Assembly (NCBI GenBank): GCA_900708905.1
Contig: CAADRB010000065.1
Coordinates: 154,203 to 218,202, forward strand
Reading direction: 5' to 3'
From: Hymenolepis diminuta
Taxonomy: Eukaryota > Platyhelminthes > Cestoda > Cyclophyllidea > Hymenolepididae
Length of the DNA stretch: 64,000 nucleotides
The stretch's first letter is position 1. Each line of letters starts with the position of its first letter. A program made the position numbers and the translations under genes. Of this stretch, positions 13,731 to 24,000 are shown piece by piece. The notes below the pieces were generated by a model. The model was not told the DNA's origin, did no database searches, and saw only the letters and a list, made by a program, of their open reading frames with translations.

Positions 13731-14204
13731 AATATACAAGAAGTGACGAAATGAATTTAGAAGAATTTATTTTTTGAATTTTGCATGGCGATAGAAGCGA
13801 AATTTGAAAACTACAACAAATTCTTATGACTAGATATAGATCTGTTGGGACATAAATCTAGGGATTCCACAGTAATAAGCTGTTAATTACTCGCCGTAGA
13901 ACCTCTGCTAAAAGAACTATAAAGCTAGTGATAAGGTAGAGGGAAGACTAGAACTACAGTGGACCTTTGTCAGTGGTAGTTATCCGACTATACTTTCAAC
14001 GACATTCAAAAAAGGCATTCTAAGTATAATAGGACAAACCCCGTTCACGACAATTACTACTGAAAAATAGTTAATTTCGTTTAACACACTCTAAACTTAG
14101 CCCTTTGATGGTTATATGGTGATGTACATTTAAAAATTCCTCAGCTAAAGAGTGCTCAGTGAATCAGTAATTTCGTCTTAGTGACGAAAAGCAATAAAAT
14201 AACT
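13731..14204. other. spacer between paralogues 1 and 2
   Basis: AT-rich spacer with no open frame of note and no recognised repeat. Confidence 0.5.
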
Positions 14205-14430
14205 GTGAACCGGTGGCGGGGAAATTAAAGTCATCGTCTGCGAAGTCACAAATCGTGGATTTGATGCCCCTGAGTTCACACTCAGCGAGTAGAATGGCCA
14301 ACCTCACCGGTTAAGTCTGACTAATTGAAGCGATGGCGAGATTCAATTCTCTCATCAAGGAGGCCTCATGATCCCACCGTCTACTCAAGATGCGGTTTAA
14401 TAATGCTTTCATAAATGGATCTGGGAATTA
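14205..14430 (+). mobile_element. tRNA-derived SINE copy (S3) in the gene array
   Basis: It starts with CGGTGGCGG, then a B-box-like GTGGATTTGATGCCCC at about 14253. The body (CCGGTTAAGTCTGACTAAT, then CCGTCTACTCAAGATG and AATGCTTTCATAAAT) aligns along its length with the minus-strand copy at 30095-30330. It sits about 250 bp upstream of the promoter of paralogue 2. Confidence 0.65.
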
Positions 14431-14679
14431 CGTTATTATTATGTAATGAACACAATTAGAAATTCGTGCAGAATAGTGAAGTCACTATAAATAGATAAAT
14501 GAAGAAATATTTAAAAGAAATAACTTTTAAGAGGAATAGAATACCTATTCTTGTTAAAATTTCATCAGTTTTATTTTAAAATAATGTTTATAATTGGTAA
14601 AATATCAATGGGGTTTGGGATCAGAAATAAACCAAATCTGGTACTTAAACGGCTGGACTCAAGTCGTGCGAACTTAAAT

Positions 14680-14783
14680 TGCCATGCGTGCGTAGGTGTG
14701 ACTGTGCGTGCAATTTTAAACCATCCAATCAGAGGAGAGGTTAAACTGATATATAAGCGACCTGATTCTCCTAAACGTCTTCA
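14680..14783 (+). promoter_or_regulatory. promoter of paralogue 2
   Basis: In order: GCGTGCGTAG (14686-14695), a second GTGCGTGC (about 14704), TTTAAA (14715-14720), CCAATC (14725-14730), TATATAAG (14750-14757) and TCTTCA (14778-14783), 28 bases past the TATA box. It has the same plan as the promoter at 11736 and the strongest TATA box of the three. Confidence 0.75.
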
Positions 14784-15392
14784 CTGAACTCAACCTCCGT
14801 CCCCAACTACTCACGTCATAATACTCACCGCTCGCAACCTTTCTGTGGTGAGTACCTACTCTTTTACTATTAGCAGTTGAACGAATAACGATCAGTTTAT
14901 ATAAATTTAATCACGTTGAATTTTAGAGATGTTAATGTGTTGGATATTTCACTTTCTGATTTAAAAGTACTAGTGCAAGATTCCTTTTTCATTAATAAAC
15001 GGACTTTGCAATCCCCATTCTTTTAATTAATAACCATCGCTTTATTATTGATCCCTATAAATTAGGACGTTTGGTTTCACTTTGTATCTCATGTCTGATA
15101 GATGGTTTCATCAAAGTATTATCTTTTCTCCGAATGCTCAAAGAAAAACCTTTTTACTTGATATTAGTAAGTAGAAATACGATAATTAAGGAGGCAAAGG
15201 AAAAATCCTCAAATAGATAGAAAGACAGGCGCGATTAGGACACATGCAGTAGGAAGTGTTGAAACGATCTCATTATATGGCACTTATTCGAAAGAGAATT
15301 TAGACAAAATATGGAGGCCAACAGGCTTGAATGTTTGGTAGTTGAGCACATTTTTATTCTTTATACATGTTTAAATGCTTTATTAATTTCAG
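14778..15392 (+). other. 5'-UTR exon 1 and intron of paralogue 2
   Basis: A non-coding exon 1 of about 70 bases ends at 14847. The donor is a consensus GTGAGT at 14848 and the acceptor TATTAATTTCAG ends at 15392, giving a 545-bp intron. Exon 2 begins 27 bases before the ATG. The segment at 15151-15180 (TTTTTACTTGATATTAGTAA) is shared with the other two introns. Confidence 0.75.
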
Positions 15393-15419
15393 AAACCTCC
15401 CCGTCTTCACCTCACTGCA

Positions 15420-16151
15420 ATGACATTCAACGGAAAATCACCTCTGTTTATCCCTTTGCTTGTTCTCAACTACCTCTTCTTCCCAATTTTGGCAACTGAA
15501 CTTAATAGGCTTCAAGAATGGGAAAGTTTCCCACCAGAACCTGTTGACTGCGAAAAGTACCCTGTCGAAAATGCTGAAGTATTTCAGCGAACATCCAGTG
15601 AATGCACATATACTGTCACCCTCAAATTAAAACTATTCCCTAATGAATTAGCTGTCCTCTGTGCTCGACAAAGACAAACTCTTCCCTGCCTGATCACCAA
15701 TGGTGAAGGAAAATGTCAAATTGGTCCTATGGAATTTTCAGACTTCGAGCTCTATTTACTCGATATCATCAACAGAGAGCTGCAAATGCGCATCTATCGT
15801 CTTCAGCAACAGCAATACAGGGGTTTGAAAGTCTCTCTTAATACTCGGGGCGAAGTGCAGCAGATAATATCTGACAATTTGTATTGGTTGTGCTCCCGAA
15901 AATGCAGCAACTCAACTTGTGAATTTAACGCGGAATTGAAGCCTCAGATAAAAGCGATGGGAAACATTCCGAGACTGACAACTTTAATTACTAATTATCC
16001 TAAGTCCCGTCGTGGTAGGGGCTTACCCGTGATTGAAATTTACTTCCCCATTGGGTCAGATGAAATCTCCCATCTTTTGCAGAAAAATGCACCCTTCAGG
16101 CATCTAGCTGTCTCTTCCCTTCCTCTCACTGTATCTTGTCAAAGAAACTGA
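15420..16151 (+). CDS. secreted cysteine-rich protein, paralogue 2 of 3 (unknown family)
   Basis: The protein has 243 residues in one exon, with its ATG 27 bases after the acceptor. Signal peptide residues are 1-25, with likely cleavage after ILA. It has nine cysteines: C44, C62, C81, C90, C99, C158, C162, C167 and C240. The second cysteine of the family (C52 in paralogue 1, C60 in paralogue 3) is gone, along with part of the PESPEC segment. The mature chain therefore has an odd number, which suggests a free thiol, an intermolecular disulfide or a weakened fold. An NST sequon sits at 164-166. RRGR (197-200) precedes the conserved C-terminal block, which again holds LAVSSLPL. A second frame overlaps the start (15311-15499) but does not match the paralogues. 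Function unknown. Confidence 0.85.
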   Translation: MTFNGKSPLFIPLLVLNYLFFPILATELNRLQEWESFPPEPVDCEKYPVENAEVFQRTSSECTYTVTLKLKLFPNELAVLCARQRQTLPCLITNGEGKCQIGPMEFSDFELYLLDIINRELQMRIYRLQQQQYRGLKVSLNTRGEVQQIISDNLYWLCSRKCSNSTCEFNAELKPQIKAMGNIPRLTTLITNYPKSRRGRGLPVIEIYFPIGSDEISHLLQKNAPFRHLAVSSLPLTVSCQRN

Positions 16152-16447
16152 TTCCGAAATCTGCCCTTCATAATCCAATTCTTTTCCGTTTTGCATTTAT
16201 TCCAACTAGGCCGGTTCGCTATTTTAATCGTTGTTCAGTTTCCGTTCCAATGTGATCCCTTATGATCGCCTCTCCTATTTATTTCTGCGTAAAAAATCAT
16301 GAATTTTATCGTGGTTTCTATCCTAGACTCTCTGTGGTCGTGTCTGAGCAGCATTCCCATGTGTCTTATATTTTGTGGTTTTCCTTTTTCTCATTCCTAC
16401 GTTAATCCTACCCATTTGAAAAAAAAATTCCTTGAAAAAATATAACA
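16152..16447 (+). promoter_or_regulatory. 3' UTR of paralogue 2 with conserved blocks
   Basis: It contains TTTTGCATTTATT (16189-16201) and GAGCAGCATTCC (16346-16357), the blocks shared with paralogues 1 and 3. It lacks the GAAGATCTCTA block. A variant poly(A) hexamer AATATA lies at 16439-16444, where paralogue 3 has AATAAA. Confidence 0.55.
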
Positions 16448-17095
16448 TTTTGCTGTTTGCTTTCTTGGAATGGATGCATTGAAGTTTGCCATCTTCTTGA
16501 TCCTTTGGAAGCAGGCCTATTGGGACTATATTAATGTTTTTATAGCTATGGTAGCTATTTCGAATTCGCTAATTTAGGCAAGATTAAATTATGTCGCAGG
16601 AAGAAGCTTTGAGCAGGCATGAATACTAGTAATCGAATTTCGGGAACATCACAAAGAGCATTCAAGATTTTTTGGCAGGCTAATATTATTACATTTTGGA
16701 AAGATGTTTCAGGGATACGATTCTATCGAGGCAGCAAAACTAGCCACCCAGTAAAATTCGCTCAAGAACGCAGAAGTTGAATCTTGATATTTGGACTGGG
16801 GAAAGTTTGGCCAGGCTACAACATCTCGAATACATCAACGTAAGACTCCTCCACTTTTCATTCCTATGAAGAACTACTTTATGGTTTTCCAGGTTCCATG
16901 CGCACTTATTTGATTAAACAATTTGAGTATTATGCTCTATTTCATGGGCATTAACGAAAAATATTAGGGAGGTATTGTTATTTGATATTCGTGATAAGAA
17001 GAGGGAACTTTCCTTTAAATATTATTTCTTGTTAAAGTAGCTATAAAGGGACAAGTACTTTGAAAAGAACAGAAGACAGAGAAGTGAACAAGTCT
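16448..17095. other. spacer between paralogues 2 and 3
   Basis: About 650 bases without a credible open frame or recognised repeat. Confidence 0.5.
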
Positions 17096-17215
17096 GAATC
17101 AAGTTGCGCACATTAAGTAGAGTGCGTGCGTACGACATTTAAATGATCCAATGAAAAGGGAACTTGGACACAACCAAGGGGAGCATATAGTGGCCCATTT
17201 CCCTCGAGTTCTTTA
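17096..17215 (+). promoter_or_regulatory. distal promoter of paralogue 3
   Basis: In order: GCGTGCGTAC (17124-17133), TTTAAA (17138-17143), CCAAT (17148-17152), a weak CATATAG in the TATA position (17184-17190) and TTCTTTA (17209-17215). The order and spacing match the promoters of paralogues 1 and 2, but the TATA box is degraded. Confidence 0.6.
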
Positions 17216-17972
17216 TAGTATCTGACGTCGTAACCTGTCCACAACTTCATTTCACAATCTCTCTCTCAATCTTGATCACTAAATTGCAAGTCGCATACAG
17301 ATAGCTCTCATTGGTTTTAATTTATATTGTAATTTATTGATGTGTGAAATATTTAATTAAACGGACAGCTGAAAACTGCTGAATGTTGATATGTTTGCCA
17401 ATTGTTTATTATGTATTTAAAATCAATTTTACCTTTTTCCTACTAATTTATTTAGAGTTGAGCCTTATTTGTGATTCATTTCCTAAATTTCTTTGTCATT
17501 TCATCATTAGGTAGCACCACTTAGGTAAAATCCGCGTGAAAATTCACCGAAAAAATCCTTTTTTACTTGATTTGATTAAGTAGATATTCTGTAAAGGAAA
17601 ATATCGAGTTAATCGATGAAGAATGCACCAATTTGTGCTAAATGAAGACTTAGTGGCTAGAAAGTGAAGTTATGTCCAGAACACGTGCAATAGAGGGTCT
17701 TGACACAGTTACATCTGCCAGCGAATTTTCGAGAAGGGGTTAAATGAGATTGCAGCCACCTCGCACAAATTAAATGGGGGTTTAACACGGGTCTTGTATG
17801 CGAAGAGTGCGTCGGTGTTAGTGTGACAGCCAAACGCACGAATGATACTTGCACCACAAATTGTGCGTTAGACAGATACGCGCTAAGTGCGGGTGTGAGC
17901 GCCTAATCATCTTTATAAGCAAGCACTTAACCACCATGACCTCCATATAATCATCAACGCCCGTTTTCTTAG
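17211..17972 (+). other. 5'-UTR exon 1 and probable GC-AG intron of paralogue 3
   Basis: At the position matching the donors of paralogues 1 and 2 (about 75 bases after the start motif) the sequence is GCAAGT at 17286-17291. This is the usual form of a GC donor, with no GT there. The acceptor CCGTTTTCTTAG ends at 17972, 26 bases before the ATG, giving a 687-bp intron if used. The segment at 17559-17590 (TTTTACTTGATTTGATTAAG) is shared with the other introns. Confidence 0.5.
17795..17945 (+). promoter_or_regulatory. possible second, intronic promoter of paralogue 3
   Basis: GTGCGTCGGTGTTAGTGTGAC resembles GTGCGTAGGTGTGACTGTGCG of the paralogue 2 promoter. Several further GTGCG-type motifs follow, then a TATA-like TTTATAAG at 17912-17919. 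Initiation about 30 bases later would give an unspliced leader of roughly 55 bases. The leader would contain a tiny upstream frame (ATG at 17936, stop after four codons). Confidence 0.4.
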
Positions 17973-17998
17973 AGATTCCTCTCTCTTTATATACTGAA

Positions 17999-18751
17999 AT
18001 GGCAATCAATCGACGAAACTCTCACCTTTTCCTCCTCCTTATTCTCAATTACTTGTCCTTCCCCACTATGACCACCGTTATCTCTCAGTCTGGAGTTGAA
18101 TTTAATAGGCTTAAACAATGGGAAGAGTTAATGAGGGAAACAGTTAATTGTGAACAGTACCCCGAGAATCCAGAGTGTGCAGATCAGGATCAGTATCAAA
18201 GAAAACCCAGCTACTGTCTATACGCTGTAAACCTTCGTTCAAAATTCTATCCTACAGAAGAGGTGTCACTATGTGGTCGACCTAGGCATTCTCTTCCTTG
18301 TCAGATGCATGGTGGCTCGGAATGTCAACTGCCACCGATGGAAATTTCCGAATATGACCTTCTCACTCTCTATGTCATAAACCAGGAGTTACAAGCAAGA
18401 ATCCTTCGTCTTCAAAGTCAGCAGGATACAGGCTTGGATCTTTCCCTTGATATTCAACGAGAAGTTGAGCAGATAATAGCCGATAATGTTGCCTGGCTGT
18501 GTTCACGAAGGTGTAACAACTCATCCTGTGAATTCAACGCGGAGTTACAACCTCAAAGGAAAGGTGTTGGCAGTATTACACGAATGACCTCCCTAGTAAC
18601 GGAATACCCCTTCTTTCCGGGTACTAGGCATATTGAAATTTTCCTTCCCATCGGCTCATACGAAATCTCCCGATTATTGAAGAAAACCACTCCTTTCCGT
18701 CATCTTGCTGTCTCTTCACTTCCTCTCATGGTATCGTGTCATAAAAACTGA
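17999..18751 (+). CDS. secreted cysteine-rich protein, paralogue 3 of 3 (unknown family)
   Basis: The protein has 250 residues in one exon. The signal peptide has a hydrophobic core at 9-22, with probable cleavage near residues 26-29. Ten cysteines fit five disulfides: C51, C60, C73, C92, C101, C109, C168, C172, C177 and C247. This may be the ancestral set. Overlapping sequons (NNSS) lie at 173-176. The protein shares WLCSR, EFNAEL and LAVSSLPL blocks with its neighbours, but it lacks the RRxR motif and has a single R210 there. It also has about six extra residues after the signal peptide. The 3' UTR resembles that of paralogue 1 more than paralogue 2. Function unknown; secretion is well supported. 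Confidence 0.85.
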   Translation: MAINRRNSHLFLLLILNYLSFPTMTTVISQSGVEFNRLKQWEELMRETVNCEQYPENPECADQDQYQRKPSYCLYAVNLRSKFYPTEEVSLCGRPRHSLPCQMHGGSECQLPPMEISEYDLLTLYVINQELQARILRLQSQQDTGLDLSLDIQREVEQIIADNVAWLCSRRCNNSSCEFNAELQPQRKGVGSITRMTSLVTEYPFFPGTRHIEIFLPIGSYEISRLLKKTTPFRHLAVSSLPLMVSCHKN

Positions 18752-19115
18752 TGCCTCTAAATAAATGTCAGGAGAACTGAAGATCTCTAAACCTCATAAA
18801 ACAAATCATATCCGTTTTGCATTTATTTCAACACTTATACTTCTAACTGATATGCTCTATTAAGTGTTGTTCAATTTCCATCCCCTCTGTTTACTTTTTA
18901 ATTCATCCCTCCTATGTGTAAAAGATTATGAAAAAAAATTTTTATCGTGGTTTTCTGTGGCGAATATCACGTGAATGTTTTTTTTTGTTTGAGCAGCATT
19001 CCGTATGTTCTATTTTTCTGTTCGTTTTCTCTTTCCTACCTCTCTCCCTGAAATAACACCCCACCCGTCCTTTTAGAAAAAAAATGCTGTTTTGCTTGAA
19101 AAATAAAGTATTTCG
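18752..19115 (+). promoter_or_regulatory. 3' UTR of paralogue 3 with conserved blocks and poly(A) signal
   Basis: It contains GAAGATCTCTA (about 18778), TTTTGCATTTATT (18815-18827) and GAGCAGCATTCC (18991-19002). It ends with a canonical AATAAA at 19102-19107, set in a TTGAAAAATAAAG segment that matches the 3' ends of the other two paralogues. Confidence 0.65.
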
Positions 19116-20640
19116 TGTTTGATATGATCATTTTTCTTGCAAATTCTAGTAGGTGTGAGCTTATGAATTATTGAGCACTAATGTTAACTTAATAATCTTT
19201 TCATTAGCATCAACTTTGGGGGGAATTGTTTATACCGCCTAATTTAAAACCAATGGAGACAGTGAGTAAATAGGATAATATTATATATAAAAATTCAGTT
19301 TGTTTTAATTGACTTTGAGCGGCTAATTTAAAATTTAATTTCCCTCGAATAATAGGGAAAGGGGGTTCAAAAGTTATGGCAAATGCCTTTTCAAATCTCA
19401 CCAAGTGTTATTAATAGTTTCTAAACGAATATCCTTAAAGGTTGGGGCAGAAAATGAGTAAATGATTACAATAATTTACACATCTATTTAATCAGTATAG
19501 TACTGACATCAATATGAAAGCGTCCTCATTTATTATTTGGGTAATACGATTGGTCGATATATTCAAATTCTGCATCTATCTCGGGAAAACAGATATCAGA
19601 GATGATTTCGGTATAGGAAACAGGGTCACAAGTTCGACAGACAGCCTATTAAATGCAAATATGCTTAGAGGACTAAGGAATATTTGGGGAAAGAATATTA
19701 AATAGTGGTTAACTTTATGCACCTCTGAAAGAAACCTTGCCATTTAGTGGATAACATCCTGAAGCTCCTTAAATAAGGAAATCGTCGGCTGCTATCCCGC
19801 TCATTGTGTTCTGGTTATGTCGGAAAAAGAATATACTCCGATGCTTACCGAATTAATAACCATCGTGACCATTGCATCACTACAATGCAATGGTGACAAG
19901 ACACTAAAATTAACGGACTGATTCTTTTGGTTCAAATTAATTACTTGTCTTATTCCCGCCTCCTGGTCTTCTAAATATGTAAGGAATTTACTGTCTACTT
20001 CGCAAGAATTTAAGAAGATATAGTAAATAGGAGAATTTTTTAATGGATAATAGAATAGAATAATACAGACGTTAATTTTTGAATACATTTGAAAGGATCT
20101 TAAGTTCGGCAAATTCTACTTTGAAATAGATTTCGAATTTTTCGCCGCATAAAAATAGCGTATACCTCATACTTTTTTCTTAATGAGTCCCAAATTTGGC
20201 CAATTTGGTCGATTTTAAGTTCCGTAAGAACCTTAGTTGCTTATTTTAAATTATAATTACAAATCAAGAATATCTTAAATTTATTCATTTTCATGACGAA
20301 TTATACTTTGTTTTGAATCTTGACCATTAGGCAGAGCAAGGTGGCCAGTATCTGTAAAATATTTCGTGTTTATTCAGATTAACCATTAACCGTCTTCTGA
20401 ATTTTGTTAGATATGCTTCTCATAAGGGATTTTTGAACAATTAGACAAGTTCTTGTGTTCATGTGACAGGGATGTTGGTTAATTGACATCCTACCATCTT
20501 ATCTCTATTAATTTCCAAAACATCCATCTAAGGATGACGATGTTTACCCTCCGTAAGACTCAAAAGTTCAGATATAGTGCATGTTGTGCGTTCAAAATGA
20601 CTCGCGTCTTAACTGTCAGTCACTCACTGACCAGCAAAGA
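19116..20640. other. intergenic, one hairpin, no gene
   Basis: AT-rich DNA after the gene array, with no further paralogue or relic seen. A perfect hairpin lies at 19868-19894. Confidence 0.5.
19868..19894. repeat. perfect inverted repeat, 10-bp stem, 7-nt loop
   Basis: ACCATTGCAT (19868-19877) and ATGCAATGGT (19885-19894) are exact reverse complements around the loop CACTACA. The geometry is the same as the hairpin at 4016, but the sequence is different. Confidence 0.7.
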
Positions 20641-20689
20641 ATGCTAATTGCCCCATTATCATATCTCACTTTGCTTTCTTTATCATAGA

Positions 20690-20950
20690 CTGGGTTCTAC
20701 TCACTCAGTGCCGACACGTTTTTCCTCCCTTTTAACTTCATTCCCTTTCTCCGTTAATCATCTATCCAACTGTAGTTGTCTAATACAACGTGGTCTAACT
20801 CAACTCTTCTACTTCTGGTCTTTGGAAATTCTATTGTATCACGTTATCCATCAAGAATGTCAGTGATTTTTTAAGAGAACATTTCCAAGACTATTTTGGT
20901 CGAGCACTTAAAGTAGCTTTACCGGCGGGATAAGTGCTACCTTATGCACT
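20690..20950 (+). repeat. dispersed repeat R, copy 1
   Basis: A CT-rich stretch is followed by TTTTGGTCGAGCACTTAAAG and TAGCTTTACCGGCGGGATAA. It lines up by eye with 24570-24790 and 27560-27770. All three have the same order: a CT-rich block, a CTCTTC-type block, and a GGnC..GnnACTTA..GTAGCTTTAC end. The element type is unknown. Confidence 0.45.
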
Positions 20951-21009
20951 TATACGAAGAGTAAATACTGTTTGAGCACGTAGTCTTGAGTACATCTGTA
21001 CCGATGCTT

Positions 21010-24000
21010 AAACCGATTACTATTAAAATTCTCTAATTTCGAAAGTTTGTTATATTAAAAAATAACAATTAATTAATTTTTTATTCATATTTTGTTCCAT
21101 TGTTAGTTAGCAGTCTTAAAAAATATCATACTGTGATGTATATTATTAGACCACTATATAAAATATCTGCCAATGTATCGTTGGATGTAGGTGGCAACAC
21201 TGAGAGACCCATTGAAATGTGCCTCCCCCTCATCGTGCAGGCTTCTTCCTGATTTTGTCTGGAATATAACCGTCTCACTTTCCTATACATGTTACGTTAC
21301 ATTATTCTACTCACACTCTGCCCTACTTATTGTATCCACTGCTTCACCATTAAATTATTAATAGAGAGGGTTCATTAAATGCCTCACTTTTTAATTCGTC
21401 ATGCTTTGTGATATCACGAAATAGAAATAAAAGACTGACAATTGTCAAAATAGTAAATCGCTAAATGGTGAAAGGTGAAATGAATTACAGACGATAAATT
21501 CTTCAATGTTTTCGGAGAATTTTAATGCAAATTACCGCATAGTTTCAAGAAGAAACTGAATTAAACCTTTGGCGCAGTTTTTAAACCGGGAGGCCCAAGT
21601 AGTCTTTTGGGCATCAGCCTTAGAAAGTTACATCGAGTTGAAGAAAAACTTAGCTGAATATGTTGCCGTTTCACTATTCTACCGCATGCATATACGTTAC
21701 ACTGTCTCTTGGACTAAAAAGTACAGGAGATTTGAATGTTTATTTGTAAGGCGGATCAGATTTCAGTAGAAGATGGCTCAAAGACATTTCGGGAGTGATC
21801 GGAGTCGTCACAATTACGTATTTATCTCCATATTTTATTCAGTTAGGAGTAATAAGCATACTTATTCCCTCAAGTCCCAGTATTCGTTTTCATGAAGTTT
21901 AACTTCTTTTGAAAGTTTGCTACTCAAGTGAAACAGTAATGATGAATGAAAACATATATTTTAAATCAAATTTGATTAACACTTTAAAATACCAGAAAAT
22001 TTTATTTTGTTTTAATTTATCAGATGCACAAGAGAGTGCACAATTTTAAATAATTACGCAGATGGGATAAGAGGTGAGGTGGTCTATGACAGTCGGGATT
22101 TTTCTTGTCCATTACTCGGCCTAAACTGGAGAACCTGAGCTGATATTTTCTTGCCATTTTTGGATTTTTAGACTGTTTTCATCAATTTAAAAACTTAAAC
22201 AAATAATAAAAACACGGAATTACAAAATATTTTGTTATTAAATTAATTATAATGTAGTTCCTATTGCCTGTACTCTAAAGTTCATTTCTCTGAATATTCT
22301 TCGTGAAAATAGCGCACTTGAGCCTAGTCACTGATTGTCAGACATTACCAGATAATATCAAGAAAGAGATGGAAGTCAGTATTGCAAGTTTATTGGCTTC
22401 CAGCTGCACTTTTGCATAACTCACGCATTCCTTCCCTATTGAGTACACCTCAGAATGCAGTAGTGTGCTATTCATTTCTGGAAGTTCTAGATAGTTTGGA
22501 GGGGTCAAACAAGTTTAACCCTTCGTCCATTAATTATGATAGCTGTCATATTTTGATTAGGAATTAATAAACAAATGTGCTTGATTAAATAGATTCACGT
22601 CCAAAATGTTCTCCAGTACGAAGCATTTCGAAGGAATAGACACCTTAGGAGAGTACTGGAAAATCGTATCCATTAATTGTTTTTCAATAATGCAGTGAGA
22701 AAATTAGCCCTTTTGGGTGAGGGATTTAACTCTTGACCCTTGAATAAATTTGAAAATATTCCATGAGAGAAAAATTCTAACTAGTGTCCCCATTAAAGAC
22801 AACATTTTTATTTGACAAACTTTTATTCTGCAATCTGGAATTTAGACCGATTAAAGCGCATCCAAAAGAAATTGATGAATCCAGAAATGCTGAGTTAACC
22901 GACTTTAAAATAATCATCTCGTAATGATACCTCCATTATTCTTTTTAAATATACCCGAGATACCATCTGCTGCCGAATGAAAATTACAGTTTTTCTGGTG
23001 GATTCCATGTTAATCTAATTAAGAATTTTGCAAGAATACATTTAGCCCTTATTTTATAACAAACCAAAGTTGAAGGCACAGGTTGATTTTTTTAAAGTCC
23101 TGAAAAGAAATTGAAAGTCTACAAACAAATAAATATTTGAGCACTTCAGAGTGTGTCAAGTTATCGGCAAACTGTGGAGACTTATAATTCGAGCTTAGAG
23201 TTGGTGGAGGACTGTCAATAACTATCATTGCAAAACTCAAGCATCAAATTCTATATTGAAGCTCTGAGTGATTTGTGGAAATTGAGGCAAATTCTCATGC
23301 ATTATTCGAACTCCGCATAAAATCCCATGTTTTCACAACATATTTGATTTTAAAAATGACGAGATCTTCTCAATTTTTATTCTCGGATGCCCCATTCATT
23401 TCACTTGTGTATCCTGAAAAGAATTTCAGGGAGAGGAGGTTCGAATTTCCTTTCATCTACGAAAAATGTGCCTAAGCCTAAAAGAAGCAATTTTTCATCG
23501 GAGAAGTTTTGGCATTCACCTTAGCCCGAATTTTACAAAGTTATCTGTTTGATTTTATGCATTACAGTTTTATCAAAAGCTCCGAAATTTAAAACAGGTG
23601 GAATAATATAAGAAAAAAATATATTGATACTTATATTTTAAAAATACTGACTAATAACATCTTCCTCTAAGCGTATCGCTTTTAAATGAATACGGTAGGT
23701 TATTAAAGGCGGACTTTGCTTTCCAAATTGGTGTGCGCGAACATCCCTAGATTGAAATCAGGTGATCAACCCATAAAGCGAGGTTAGTCAAGTGATGAAG
23801 ACGGAGCATACAGACATTACTGAATGAGAATATAGACGGCTAAATGCATCTGATTACTCCTAGACTTGTTGCATTCCGCCCTCATCCCTCATTACATACC
23901 TTCTTTGGACTTTCTCGTCAGGTGGTTCCCCTGGATTTTAAAATTTAAAATCTAGTTGATAAACTAGGAGAGACCTACTTTATTTCTTTTATATCCTACA

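Noticed and set aside
15311..15499. 62-codon frame overlapping the start of paralogue 2
   Set aside because: It crosses the intron acceptor and is in another frame; the paralogue alignment supports the 15420 start.
23437..23451. B-box-like GAGGTTCGAATTTCC as tRNA or SINE
   Set aside because: No A box or cloverleaf is found upstream at the right distance.
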